A stretch of DNA of 46,012 bases from an uncultured Clostridia bacterium (GTDB taxonomy: Bacteria > Bacillota > Clostridia > Christensenellales > Pumilibacteraceae), in NCBI GenBank assembly GCA_947589145.1, contig CANQCB010000001.1, forward strand, positions 1-46,012, given 5' to 3'. The notes below the pieces were generated by a model, which saw only the letters and a list, made by a program, of their open reading frames with translations, was not told the DNA's origin and made no database searches. Positions 16,697 through 25,801 of the stretch are shown in pieces. Numbering within the stretch: position 1 is the stretch's first letter; every line of letters begins with the position of its first letter. The translations under genes were made by a program, and so were the position numbers.

Positions 16697-17386
16697 TTAT
16701 GCATTTTTTAGGAACGAAGTTAAAAATCCGAACGATTTCAATTTTATTTTGAGCGACACAAAATTGGGACAGAATTTTCTCACGGCAGACCAAAACGCAG
16801 CCGAGTGATTCAGCTGAACAGTATGACACAGCTCGTGAATTATTATATAATCGCCGATCTCGTGTTGTAAAATCGTTATACGCCAATTAAGGCTTATACA
16901 CTTATTTGAGTTGCAACTCCCCCATCTCGTGCCTGCGTCGGATACTCTTAATGCCGTGTAACTCAAACCCGTTTTTTGCGACAATTCTTCAAGGCGTACT
17001 TTTAGTTCTTTCTTTGCAAACGCTTTATATGCTTTTTTCAATTCTCGTTCAAACGTTTCGCGTGACGCGAGCAGCGATCGCGATATAATAATTTCACTTT
17101 CGGTGATCCGTATGTTTGAAATTTTATCGGAAAAAATCGGTATTACAGGTCTGTCATACACATAAAACTTCTCATAATCGAAAATCTTCGGCAGGCTCAA
17201 CTTCTCTTCTTGCTGTTTTTTTATATTTTTTTTAATCCAATTATATTTTTCCCTTACAAAGTCCGCAATCTTCTTATTGTATAAAGCGCTGTTCCGAGCA
17301 GAATTAGGCACTAAGACGTATACTTCGCCATCTGATACTTTTATTGCGATAGATTTTCTATCGGAATAGACGATTTTATATTGCAT
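16697..17386 (-). CDS. YgjP/DUF45-type zinc metallopeptidase
   Basis: 229 residues from ATG 17386. The N-terminal half is a beta-rich domain with YNWIKKNIKKQ; the C-terminal half is the M48-like YgjP metallopeptidase with RWGSC (154-158), HELCH (184-188) and a probable third ligand H194 (QLNHSAAFW). The family resembles SprT/WLM proteases; natural substrates are unknown. In-frame codons further upstream reach into the divergent promoter and are unlikely to be translated. The ATG is 7 nt after the -10 (TATAAT), with no ribosome site: predicted leaderless. Divergent from the PadR-like gene, 105 nt apart. Confidence 0.88.
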   Translation of the reverse strand: MQYKIVYSDRKSIAIKVSDGEVYVLVPNSARNSALYNKKIADFVREKYNWIKKNIKKQQEEKLSLPKIFDYEKFYVYDRPVIPIFSDKISNIRITESEIIISRSLLASRETFERELKKAYKAFAKKELKVRLEELSQKTGLSYTALRVSDAGTRWGSCNSNKCISLNWRITILQHEIGDYIIIHELCHTVQLNHSAAFWSAVRKFCPNFVSLKIKLKSFGFLTSFLKNA

Positions 17387-17393
17387 AATAGAA

Positions 17394-17422
17394 ATTATAG
17401 TCGAAATATGGCTCAAAGTCAA
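17394..17422 (-). promoter_or_regulatory. Promoter of the YgjP-like gene
   Basis: On the - strand: TTGACT (17417-17422), 17-nt spacer, TATAAT (17394-17399), then 7 nt to the ATG at 17386. Confidence 0.85.
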
Positions 17423-17455
17423 ACGTCTATTTGCGCGAAATATGAGCATAACTTA

Positions 17456-17484
17456 TTGACATTATGTACTATGTGTGATACAAT
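17456..17484 (+). promoter_or_regulatory. Promoter of the PadR-like gene
   Basis: TTGACA (17456-17461), 17-nt spacer, TACAAT (17479-17484), then 7 nt (ACTAAAG) to the ATG at 17492. A loose dyad TGTA-N10-TACA (17465-17482) overlaps the spacer and -10, a possible self-binding site. Confidence 0.83.
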
Positions 17485-17491
17485 ACTAAAG

Positions 17492-19114
17492 ATGATAAAT
17501 TCCATCCACAGCGATTTAATTCGCGGTCATATCGATACCATAATCCTCAGCGTTCTCCATGACGGAGATCGCTACGGTTATGAGATCCTCGGCGAAATCG
17601 AAAGAAAAAGCGGCGGAGAGTATGTTCTTAAACAGCCGACTCTTTACAGTTGTCTTAAAAGATTGGAGACTCAGGGATTTATCTATAAATATTGGGGTAC
17701 GGAAACCAACGGCGGACGTCGTACTTACTATTCCCTGACGGAAATGGGCAAAACTCTTTTCGAACGGAATAAGGACGAATGGTCTTACTCCTGCGATATT
17801 ATCAACAAATTGATAGGAATCGACGGCGAAGTAACTTATCACCGCATAGACGATAACGATCCCATTGCCAACGCTCCGGTGACAGAGTACCCGGACGAAG
17901 AACAGGACGTCGAGGAAGAAGACGTTGAGGAAACCGAAACAGAGGACGTTGCTGCCGCGTCGATCGAGAGTATAGACGACGCGTATGCCGAAGTTATCGC
18001 AAATGAGGAAGCGAAGGCGCTTACCGAGGACTACGAAACACATTATAGCGATACGATAAACGGCAATTGTTATGCCGACAGACAGGATGACGACAATCTT
18101 CCCGTAAAAGACGACGTGTCGTTCGGCACTTCGCTTTTTGCTAAGGATTACAGCGAGGATCTCGAAGAAGAAAAAACAGATACCGAATATTCGGATATAA
18201 ACGGCGCAAGTGATGAAAATTGCGAAGTCTCCCCTTCTTACGACGCCGTTTTGGCAGAGGACGTTTCTTCAAAAGAGACTTTCAGAAAATATAACGAAAC
18301 CGTTCTACCCGAAGAGACCGACCGCGAAATAACGATTATCCGCGAATATCGCGATGTAATAAACGCACTTTTGCGAGGTCATTCGGACGAAAACGATTTA
18401 GACGCTTTCGTCAAAGACTCCGCTATTTATAATTCGATGACTTCTTACTCATCTTCTTCCGCCGACAGTGAAATCGTTGCCGATAGTACCGAGTCTGAAA
18501 TTACAGCCGACGAGAGTGCGATTTACGCTTATGAAAGTTCTATAAGCAAAGAACCGGAAAAGCGCGGACAAGTCAACTTCGAAGGTCTCGCTTCGGCTGT
18601 AAACAGTATGGGCGACGATTTTCGTATTCGCGTACATAATTCCGAAGCGCAAAAAGAATATAACGGAATTTATCAATATTATTCCAATAAATTGGACCTT
18701 TTCAAATACGGAGTTCTGTTTGCGATAATGTTGATTGAGATTATTGTCCCCTATTTTATTATAAAATTCGGCGCAAAATTACCCATTGCCGGCGAACTTC
18801 CCGTCTTAATAATTTCGGTGATATTGGCAGCAATGTTGCCTATTTACTCGGCTATTGCCTACCTTGTCGAGCCATATAAACGCAAGAGATATAACTTCAA
18901 TTTGAAATCGTCCCTTCTGTACCGAATCGGAATCATGGCACTGCTTTTCGTATTGATTTATGCGGCAAATGTCGTTTTCATGATGGATATCGCATTTGAG
19001 ACGGACTATTTGTTCAGTTTGATTACGCCTGCGCTTCTTGCAACGAACGTACCGCTTGCATCTTTGATTTTCAAAAAGTTATACGACACCAAAAAGTTTG
19101 CCGTTACAGACTGA
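17492..19114 (+). CDS. PadR-type wHTH joined to a four-helix membrane domain
   Basis: 540 residues from ATG 17492. Residues 1-105 are a PadR winged helix (GDRYGYEILGEIERKSGG, QPTLYSCLKRLETQGFI, GGRRTYYSLTEMGK). Residues about 112-400 are a strongly acidic, low-complexity linker rich in D, E, S and T. Residues about 405-528 hold four hydrophobic spans (406-427, 436-458, 475-497, 507-528). Typical PadR proteins are only 100-180 residues and soluble, so this is a membrane-anchored DNA-binding protein, perhaps sensing an envelope signal. That role is inference. Start chosen because the PadR domain begins here and the -10 lies just before it; codons upstream would precede the transcription start. 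No partner gene is in the same operon. Confidence 0.85.
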   Translation: MINSIHSDLIRGHIDTIILSVLHDGDRYGYEILGEIERKSGGEYVLKQPTLYSCLKRLETQGFIYKYWGTETNGGRRTYYSLTEMGKTLFERNKDEWSYSCDIINKLIGIDGEVTYHRIDDNDPIANAPVTEYPDEEQDVEEEDVEETETEDVAAASIESIDDAYAEVIANEEAKALTEDYETHYSDTINGNCYADRQDDDNLPVKDDVSFGTSLFAKDYSEDLEEEKTDTEYSDINGASDENCEVSPSYDAVLAEDVSSKETFRKYNETVLPEETDREITIIREYRDVINALLRGHSDENDLDAFVKDSAIYNSMTSYSSSSADSEIVADSTESEITADESAIYAYESSISKEPEKRGQVNFEGLASAVNSMGDDFRIRVHNSEAQKEYNGIYQYYSNKLDLFKYGVLFAIMLIEIIVPYFIIKFGAKLPIAGELPVLIISVILAAMLPIYSAIAYLVEPYKRKRYNFNLKSSLLYRIGIMALLFVLIYAANVVFMMDIAFETDYLFSLITPALLATNVPLASLIFKKLYDTKKFAVTD

Positions 19115-19135
19115 CAAAACCGATAGTAAAATATA

Positions 19136-19168
19136 AGCAGTCGCAAAAATTACTTGCGACTGCTTTTT
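19136..19168. terminator. Terminator between the PadR-like and YnbB-like genes
   Basis: Perfect 11-bp stem AGCAGTCGCAA (19136-19146) / TTGCGACTGCT (19154-19164) with TTTTT behind it on +; on - it is followed by TTATATTTT, so it can serve both convergent genes. Confidence 0.9.
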
Positions 19169-19257
19169 ATATTCGGTAAATGAATTTGAGAAAATAATAT
19201 AAATGCGCGCGTAAAATCATGGCTCGGCTCAAACTCGGCAAGTTCACAAAGCAGCGT

Positions 19258-20466
19258 TTACAATGTCACCAAACTACGTAAAAGCGCTATTTTTGTGTGC
19301 TCGTATGTTATGCCGCCCTGCACGAATAACGAATACGGAGGGCGTACGGGAGCGTCGGCGCTGAGTTCTATTGACGAGCCCTGAACGAATGTTCCTGCCG
19401 CCATAATTACGGGAACGTCATATCCGGGCATATCCCAAGGCTCGGGACGGGCAAAGCCGTCCACGGGTGAAGCCGCTTGAATAGCGCGGCAGAATGAAAG
19501 CATTTTATCTTTGTCGTTGAAATCGATCACGCGTACAATGTCGCCGCTGAGATCCTTTGAAGGCGGAAATACCTCATATCCGAGTTTTTCCATAACCGCG
19601 GAAATCAAGAGACCTCCCTTTCTCGCTTGCGCTACAACGTGAGGGGCAATAAACAACCCCTGATAAAATGAACGATACGAATGTTCGTATGAGCCTATTT
19701 CAGCGCCCACACCTGGCGCAGTCAACCTCGCCGCTACTTTATCGATCAATTCCTTCTTTCCCGCTATATATCCGCCCGTAGGAGCAATCGCGCCGCCCGG
19801 ATTTTTGATCAACGATCCCATGATAAGATCGGCGCCCACATCGGTAGGTTCAACCGTCTCCGCAAATTCTCCGTAACAATTATCCACCAAAAGCGGCGCA
19901 GACGTCAACTGCCTGACAACCTCTATTGTCCTGCCTATTTCCGCCACGGAAAACCCTTTTCTGCGTTCGTAACCGGGACTGCGCTGCATATAAAGCGCGC
20001 TGTATGCGTTCTTTTTAATCAAATCAAGTGCGGCTGAAATATCGATACCGTCATTAAGCGGAACAATGTCGAAAGTGATATCGAAGTCTTTCAAAGACCC
20101 GTTCCCGTCTCCGAATATTACTCCGCGAAGAGTATCGTAAGGATACCCTGTCAGACATAATACCCTATCTTTTGGACGCAAAATGCCGAATAAAGCGCAG
20201 GAAATAGTATGCGTTCCGGATGCAAAATGCGGCGAGGCCAATGCCGCCTCCGCATGAAAAACCTTTGCGAAGAGTTCCGAAAGTTTATCCCTACCGTCGT
20301 CACCGTATCCATATCCCGTAGATGGCGAAAAATGTCTTGCCGATACACGACACTCAGCGAAAGCGTCAAGTACTTTTTCCTGATTGACAAGCGCGACTCT
20401 GTCAATTTCTTCAAAGTCTCGGATATGCTCGCGCTCTGCCTCTGCAATCAGATCTTTATATTTCAT
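19258..20466 (-). CDS. YnbB-like PLP enzyme (aluminium-resistance / methionine gamma-lyase family)
   Basis: 402 residues. A fold type I PLP enzyme of the family named aluminium resistance protein, related to cystathionine and methionine gamma-lyases. Seen: HFSPSTGYGYGDDGRDKL (45-62), FASGTHT (81-87), cofactor aspartate D195 (LVDNCYGEF) and PLP lysine K221 (SLIKNPGGAIAPTGGYIAG). The true reaction is not established for the family. Its ATG overlaps the miaA stop by four bases (ATGA), so it is the last gene of the miaB-mutS-mutL-miaA run. In Bacillus the same gene type also lies close to tRNA-modification and stress genes. Confidence 0.9.
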   Translation of the reverse strand: MKYKDLIAEAEREHIRDFEEIDRVALVNQEKVLDAFAECRVSARHFSPSTGYGYGDDGRDKLSELFAKVFHAEAALASPHFASGTHTISCALFGILRPKDRVLCLTGYPYDTLRGVIFGDGNGSLKDFDITFDIVPLNDGIDISAALDLIKKNAYSALYMQRSPGYERRKGFSVAEIGRTIEVVRQLTSAPLLVDNCYGEFAETVEPTDVGADLIMGSLIKNPGGAIAPTGGYIAGKKELIDKVAARLTAPGVGAEIGSYEHSYRSFYQGLFIAPHVVAQARKGGLLISAVMEKLGYEVFPPSKDLSGDIVRVIDFNDKDKMLSFCRAIQAASPVDGFARPEPWDMPGYDVPVIMAAGTFVQGSSIELSADAPVRPPYSLFVQGGITYEHTKIALLRSLVTL

Positions 20467-21377
20467 TGGCTTAAAAACTCCTTAACCGCCTTATTTACGG
20501 CTTTCATATCGCCATTATAAGAATATACTTCATTGCTCAAACGCATCCAATTAAAAAATATTTGCTGTTTTTTGATAAGTCCGTGATAGCTGTCTCTCAT
20601 CAAATCGGCAATCGACGCTTTATCCAAACCGCATTCCAAACCCGCTATGACTTCCCTATATCCCACAGTAGACATACAACTGAATTTCCAAAACTTTTTC
20701 ATTCGCATTACTTCTTCCAATAATCCGTGGTCCAGCATATAGTCGATGCGTTTTGCCGCAAGATCATCCAATATACTTCTATTGGCGTCCATAATTATCA
20801 ACAGCGCGTCGTATGCTTCGTAACATGTCGCGTCATCTCCCTCGTTTCCCGATGAAACTATTGTCTCAAGTTGTCTTTCCAATCGCGGAGTGTCGTTTGC
20901 GTTGAGCGTCGTTGTCGTATCCAATTTTGTCAATACGTTTCCCAAATATCCGCAATCTTTTATTTCCTGCAAGGTGTGCATTCTTTCTCGAAGTTCGTAG
21001 TTGGGTTCGGTATCTCCGCAGGAATAACCCTTCAACAGCGCATTAAGATAAAAGCCGGTGCCGCCTACGACGATAGGAAGTTTACCGCGAGATATTATGT
21101 CGGAAATGTGTTCCGACGCTTTTTGAACGAAATCCACAACGGTAAACGGCGTTAGCGGGTCTATAATGCTTAACATATAGTGAGGAATTCCGCGCATTTC
21201 TTTCTCGGTAATTTTGCCCGAGCCGATATCCAAACCTCGATATATCTGCACGGAATCCGCACTGATGATCTCGCCGTTATACTTTCTTGCAAGTTTAACG
21301 GCGTATGCCGATTTACCCACGCAAGTAGGTCCGCCAATAGCAATTATACGTTCTTTTACACTATTCTCTTGAACCAT
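20463..21377 (-). CDS. miaA: tRNA dimethylallyltransferase
   Basis: 304 residues. It puts the isopentenyl group on A37 of tRNAs reading codons that start with U, giving the substrate of MiaB two genes upstream. Seen: P-loop GGPTCVGKS (15-23), ADSVQIYRGLDIGSGK (46-61), VGGTGFYLNALLKG (about 105-118), DTPRLERQLE (about 157-166). The start ATG overlaps the mutL 3' end by 22 nt; no later in-frame start keeps the P-loop strand, so the overlap is real and suggests coupled translation. Confidence 0.96.
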   Translation of the reverse strand: MVQENSVKERIIAIGGPTCVGKSAYAVKLARKYNGEIISADSVQIYRGLDIGSGKITEKEMRGIPHYMLSIIDPLTPFTVVDFVQKASEHISDIISRGKLPIVVGGTGFYLNALLKGYSCGDTEPNYELRERMHTLQEIKDCGYLGNVLTKLDTTTTLNANDTPRLERQLETIVSSGNEGDDATCYEAYDALLIIMDANRSILDDLAAKRIDYMLDHGLLEEVMRMKKFWKFSCMSTVGYREVIAGLECGLDKASIADLMRDSYHGLIKKQQIFFNWMRLSNEVYSYNGDMKAVNKAVKEFLSQ

Positions 21378-23236
21378 TTTTCTATTTCCGCCAATTTTAA
21401 TTTTACTGCGATAGGTCTGCCATGAGGACAGAATAACTCTATATTTTGCTCATCTATTGCAATCAATAGTTTTTGTATTTCGCTTTCGGAAAGATTCATT
21501 TTCCCTTTAACCGCCGCTTTGCACGCACTTTGCATGAGTTCTTCCTTCAAAAAACTCTTTTTACTTAATCGAGAGGATCTGAGCGCGGTTATAAGAGACG
21601 CGACCAATTCGTCAAGTTTGACGTCAATAAGCACAAGCGGCAATGCGGACAAAGAGTACGACTGCCCCGAAAGCGAATTTATAACAAATCCAAGCGATGC
21701 GATTTCCTCGGCGTTCTCGTCAATCAACGTTGCGTCTTGCACACTTACGTCAAAAATATACGGAAAAAGTAAATTCTGAACCGTGTTCGCGCCGCTTTCG
21801 ATTTTCTCCGTAAGTTCGTTATACAACAATCTTTCATGCGCCGCATGCTGATCTATAATAATTGTTTCTTCGGCGTTTTCAAGTAAAAGATAGGTATCAA
21901 AAAGCTTTCCCACATATTTGTAATCGGAAAGTTTGAAAACCTCCTCTTTCAATCCGTTACTGTCCACGATTATATCGTGAAAAAGTTTATATTGTCGCTC
22001 TTTGGGCGGATCGATTATGATCTGCCGAGCCGCGCTCTTCGAGGGCGCGGAACTATCCGAGAATACGGCATTACCGACAAACGAGACATCGGAATAAAAT
22101 ATATCATCCGAATCGGATTCCTGCAATATAACATTCGAATCGTGTTTCTGCGAAAGGACACGCCCCGTACCCTCTTGATTCTCGATAGGGTTCGCTGTAA
22201 CAATGTTGTCTTTTCCGTTGCCTTTGTTCAGTACGATTTCATTCGGTTCATGAACGGATTTTTCCAACGCGTCGGCTATTGCGGAAGAAAGCAACCGTCT
22301 TATTATCCCGAAATCCACAAACTTAACTTCCATTTTACCGGGATGGACGTTTATATCAACCATATCGTTCGGTAAATTCAGAAATAAAATATACGCGGGA
22401 TATTGCCTTTTCATTAAGAAATTGGAAAAACAATTATACACCCAGAACGAGACATCGGAATTTACGACATATCTGCCGTTGACTATCAGCGTCTGATAGG
22501 ACCTGTTGTGTTTGGAAAAAGCAGGTTTATTTATATAGCCATACAGTGCTATATCAGACATAGTACTGCTGATATATTGGGTTTCTTTAAGAAAATTCAT
22601 TCCATATACCGAATATATCGCCTCTTTCAGTCCTTTTCCATAGGAACGGTTTACTTCCTTGTCCTCAATATAATAAGTAAATGAAATATTGAAATTTGCT
22701 ATAATCAGGCGTTGCATGAGCGAAGTAATATCTCCGTATTCGCTCCTATCGGAACGCATAAACTTTAATCTCGCAGGGACGTTCGTAAATAAATCGTCAA
22801 CGGTCACCGTTGTTCCGTTAGGCGCTCCACTTTGCAAATATGATATTTCCTTACCGTTTTCGATTACATATTCCGTTCCCAGATCATCCTCTGCCCTTTT
22901 CGTAAGCATGGTTACTTTTGCAACGGACGCTATGCTCGGCAGGGCCTCTCCCCTGAATCCCATGGTTTTAATATCGTCAAGATCGAAAATTTCTTTTATC
23001 TTGCTCGTGGCGTGCGGAAGAAATGCCGTTTTCACATCGTCTTCGGCAATTCCGCAGCCATTGTCCGTTACCCTTATATATCGACCGCCTTTATCTATAT
23101 AAACGAGAATTACGGTTGCTCCGCTGTCGATCGCGTTTTCAACAAGTTCTTTTACGACCGACGCAGGTCTGTCTACAACCTCGCCTGCCGCAATTCTGTT
23201 AAAAACGGCGCTGTCAAGAACGTTTATCTTGCTCAT
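21356..23236 (-). CDS. mutL: DNA mismatch repair protein MutL
   Basis: 626 residues. N-terminal GHKL ATPase: ENAIDSGAT (33-41), DNGCGI (58-63), GFRGEALPSI (93-102). A variable linker (about 330-430) precedes the C-terminal dimerisation/nicking domain. There the endonuclease motif reads DQHAAHERLLYN (462-473); the usual final glutamate of DQHAx2Ex4E is asparagine N473, with a glutamate next to it at 474. The sliding-clamp motif QNLLFP (487-492), ACKAAVKG and the CPHGRP near the end are kept. It starts in a 4-base ATGA overlap with the mutS stop. Confidence 0.96.
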   Translation of the reverse strand: MSKINVLDSAVFNRIAAGEVVDRPASVVKELVENAIDSGATVILVYIDKGGRYIRVTDNGCGIAEDDVKTAFLPHATSKIKEIFDLDDIKTMGFRGEALPSIASVAKVTMLTKRAEDDLGTEYVIENGKEISYLQSGAPNGTTVTVDDLFTNVPARLKFMRSDRSEYGDITSLMQRLIIANFNISFTYYIEDKEVNRSYGKGLKEAIYSVYGMNFLKETQYISSTMSDIALYGYINKPAFSKHNRSYQTLIVNGRYVVNSDVSFWVYNCFSNFLMKRQYPAYILFLNLPNDMVDINVHPGKMEVKFVDFGIIRRLLSSAIADALEKSVHEPNEIVLNKGNGKDNIVTANPIENQEGTGRVLSQKHDSNVILQESDSDDIFYSDVSFVGNAVFSDSSAPSKSAARQIIIDPPKERQYKLFHDIIVDSNGLKEEVFKLSDYKYVGKLFDTYLLLENAEETIIIDQHAAHERLLYNELTEKIESGANTVQNLLFPYIFDVSVQDATLIDENAEEIASLGFVINSLSGQSYSLSALPLVLIDVKLDELVASLITALRSSRLSKKSFLKEELMQSACKAAVKGKMNLSESEIQKLLIAIDEQNIELFCPHGRPIAVKLKLAEIEKWFKRIV

Positions 23237-25797
23237 TTATCCACCTCGGCTTTTTCTTTCAAGTCCATGAGTATGTCGTATGCCGCGCGCGGACTGATTT
23301 CATCGGGATCGAGTTCACGCAATATTTTTATAATTTCACTCGATTTATCCGAATTAAACATGGAGACCTGCTGATACTGCGACGACTGTTGTCGCGCTAT
23401 ATTGAGTTTTTCCAACTGTTTCAATATTTCCTTTGCCCTCGAAATTACGGGAGCCGGCAGACCGGACAAGCCGGCAACTTCTATACCGAAACTGCGGTTG
23501 GCGCTGCCTCTCATCATTTTATGCAGGAATACGATATTACCCGAAATTTCTTTGACGGAAATTTTATAATTCTTGACTCCGTCGAGAATGTCTTCAAGAT
23601 CGGTCAACTCATGATAGTGCGTGGAAAACATTACCTTCGACTTCAAGCGTTTGTCCAAATACTCCACTACCGCCCATGCGATCGACAGTCCGTCATAAGT
23701 CGCCGTGCCGCGTCCGACCTCGTCCAAGAGTATAAGACTCTTATCCGTCGCATTTTCCAAAATGTCAGATACCTCGCTCATTTCCACCATAAACGTACTC
23801 CGTCCCGTATGCAAGTCGTCGCTGGCGCCCACGCGAGTGAATACTTTATCGATTATCGGAATTTCCGCAGCCGACGCAGGCACAAACGAACCTATGTGCG
23901 CTAGAATTACGATGAGTGCGACTTGCCGCATATATATGCTTTTTCCTGCCATATTCGGACCGGTTATGATCATCATACGGCTGTCGCTGTCGTTAATATA
24001 CGTATCGTTTGGCACGAAAGAGACCGATTTCATGCGCTCTACAATAAGGTGACGGCCGTCTTTAATGTCTATTGCGGATATCGAACTTCCAATCACGGGT
24101 TTAACATAACCGTATTTTGCGGCATTTTCGGCATTCGAAGCCAGCACGTCTATCTGCGCGAGCACGGATGAAGTATGTATAATTCTGTCCGCTTGCCGAG
24201 ACAAATCTTCTACAAGCGCATTATACAGTTCCTGTTCGAGCGCAATGGCATGTTCGTCGGCGTGCAGAATCTCATCCTCTACTTTTTTCAATTCCTCGGT
24301 AATATACCTTTCCGCATTTACGACGGTTTGTTTGCGCACATAATTGAAAGGTACGTTACTTATCTGCGACTTCGGTACTTCTATAAAATATCCGAAAACG
24401 CTGTTGTATCCCACGCGAAGATTTTTAATGCCCGTGAGTTCTTTTTGCTCGGCTTCTATTCTTGCAAGAATGGTTTTGGAATTTTTCGAAGTGTTTCTGA
24501 AAGTATCGAGATCGGCATTATAGCCGCGCTTGAAAACTCCCCCGTCCGCAACGCGCACGGGAGCGTCCTCGCTGACGGCCGCCGTTAAAACGCTCGCCAC
24601 ATCGTCCAAAGTGTCGAAAGATTCGCGTAAACCTCTCAGAATATCGGAATGAACGTCATTCAAAAGATTCTTTATGTTCGGCAAAGATGAAAGCGACTTG
24701 GCAAGACTCAAAAGTTCCCTCGGCTTAATATCGCCGTATGAAAGACGCGTTGCTATGCGCTCGATATCGGCGATATAAGACAGCTCGCCGATAAGTTCGC
24801 CGCGAAGAATATTGTTATTGACGAGTTCTTCCGTGCCGTCCAGACGAACATTTATAATTTTATCGTCGTTGCTCGGGGCGGAAAGCCATTTAATCAGCAA
24901 CCGTCCGCCCATTCCCGTTTTCGTATTATCGATAGCGTCGGCGACCGACCCGGATTTTTTACCGTCCGAACGCCTCAGAATTTCCAAAGTACCGAGCGCG
25001 TTACTGTCCAAGGTCATAATTTTTTCGTTGTTCTCCGCGCTTTGAATATATTTGAGAGTGCGCTTTTGCGTTTGCCGAACGTAAGTCAAGAGCGCGCCGC
25101 AAGCCCGAATGCACACCTCATCTTGTCGAAAAATATCCTCATAATCTTTGCAATTCTCCCGAATGGCTTTTTTCGCGGTTTCGAGATCGAAATAGGTTGA
25201 GTCGAAAAGCTGAAATTCGCATACGCCGCCGTATTTTACGAGAGAAAGATTGGCGCTTTCCTTTTTCATATCGGCGTTGCAAATAATTTCCGCAGGACCT
25301 ATTCGCGCGATGAGGTCGTTGAGCCGCAAAGAAACTTGTGCGTCGATCGTGGCTCGGTTGAACTCTCCCGTGGAAATATCCGCCCAACATACTCCGACCT
25401 TATTCCCTTCGAGATATACGGAAAGCAGATAATTGTTTCTGTCGGGAGTTAACATTTCACTGTCGGTTACCGTGCCCGGGGTGATAACGCGAACTATCTC
25501 CCTCTTTGCAATCCCCTTTTTCGGCAGTTCTATCTGCTCGCAAATAGCAACTTTGTAACCCTTCGAAATGAGTTTTGCTATGTAAGCATCTGCCGAATGA
25601 TAAGGCACGCCGCACATAGGCGCGCGTTCGGGCAAGCCGCATTGTTTTCCCGTAAGAACGAGATCCAATTCCCTGCTTGCCAATTTTGCGTCGTCAAAAA
25701 ACAATTCGTAAAAGTCGCCGAGCCTGAAAAACAGAATACTGCCCGGATTTTTTTCTTTGATTTCAAGATATTGCGCCATCATACCGGATACGCCCAT
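23233..25797 (-). CDS. mutS: DNA mismatch repair protein MutS
   Basis: 854 residues, standard. Mismatch-reading motif GDFYE (27-31), connector and lever domains, ATPase with Walker A GPNMAGKS (613-620), Walker B LILLDEVGRGT and the STHYHEL switch. It recognises mispairs and hands over to MutL, which follows with a 4-base overlap. Ribosome site GAGGGTG before the ATG, which lies 5 nt after the miaB stop. Met6 and Met7 are possible alternative starts. Confidence 0.98.
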   Translation of the reverse strand: MGVSGMMAQYLEIKEKNPGSILFFRLGDFYELFFDDAKLASRELDLVLTGKQCGLPERAPMCGVPYHSADAYIAKLISKGYKVAICEQIELPKKGIAKREIVRVITPGTVTDSEMLTPDRNNYLLSVYLEGNKVGVCWADISTGEFNRATIDAQVSLRLNDLIARIGPAEIICNADMKKESANLSLVKYGGVCEFQLFDSTYFDLETAKKAIRENCKDYEDIFRQDEVCIRACGALLTYVRQTQKRTLKYIQSAENNEKIMTLDSNALGTLEILRRSDGKKSGSVADAIDNTKTGMGGRLLIKWLSAPSNDDKIINVRLDGTEELVNNNILRGELIGELSYIADIERIATRLSYGDIKPRELLSLAKSLSSLPNIKNLLNDVHSDILRGLRESFDTLDDVASVLTAAVSEDAPVRVADGGVFKRGYNADLDTFRNTSKNSKTILARIEAEQKELTGIKNLRVGYNSVFGYFIEVPKSQISNVPFNYVRKQTVVNAERYITEELKKVEDEILHADEHAIALEQELYNALVEDLSRQADRIIHTSSVLAQIDVLASNAENAAKYGYVKPVIGSSISAIDIKDGRHLIVERMKSVSFVPNDTYINDSDSRMMIITGPNMAGKSIYMRQVALIVILAHIGSFVPASAAEIPIIDKVFTRVGASDDLHTGRSTFMVEMSEVSDILENATDKSLILLDEVGRGTATYDGLSIAWAVVEYLDKRLKSKVMFSTHYHELTDLEDILDGVKNYKISVKEISGNIVFLHKMMRGSANRSFGIEVAGLSGLPAPVISRAKEILKQLEKLNIARQQSSQYQQVSMFNSDKSSEIIKILRELDPDEISPRAAYDILMDLKEKAEVDK

Positions 25798-25801
25798 ACC
25801 G

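Noticed and set aside
16252..16700. dif-like recombination site near the Xer-like gene
   Set aside because: No 28-bp site with XerC/XerD half-sites was recognised; the palindromes fit promoter control better.
21356..21377. mutL-miaA overlap as a possible frameshift
   Set aside because: Both proteins have complete natural ends, CPHGRP...KWFKRIV and a normal P-loop start.
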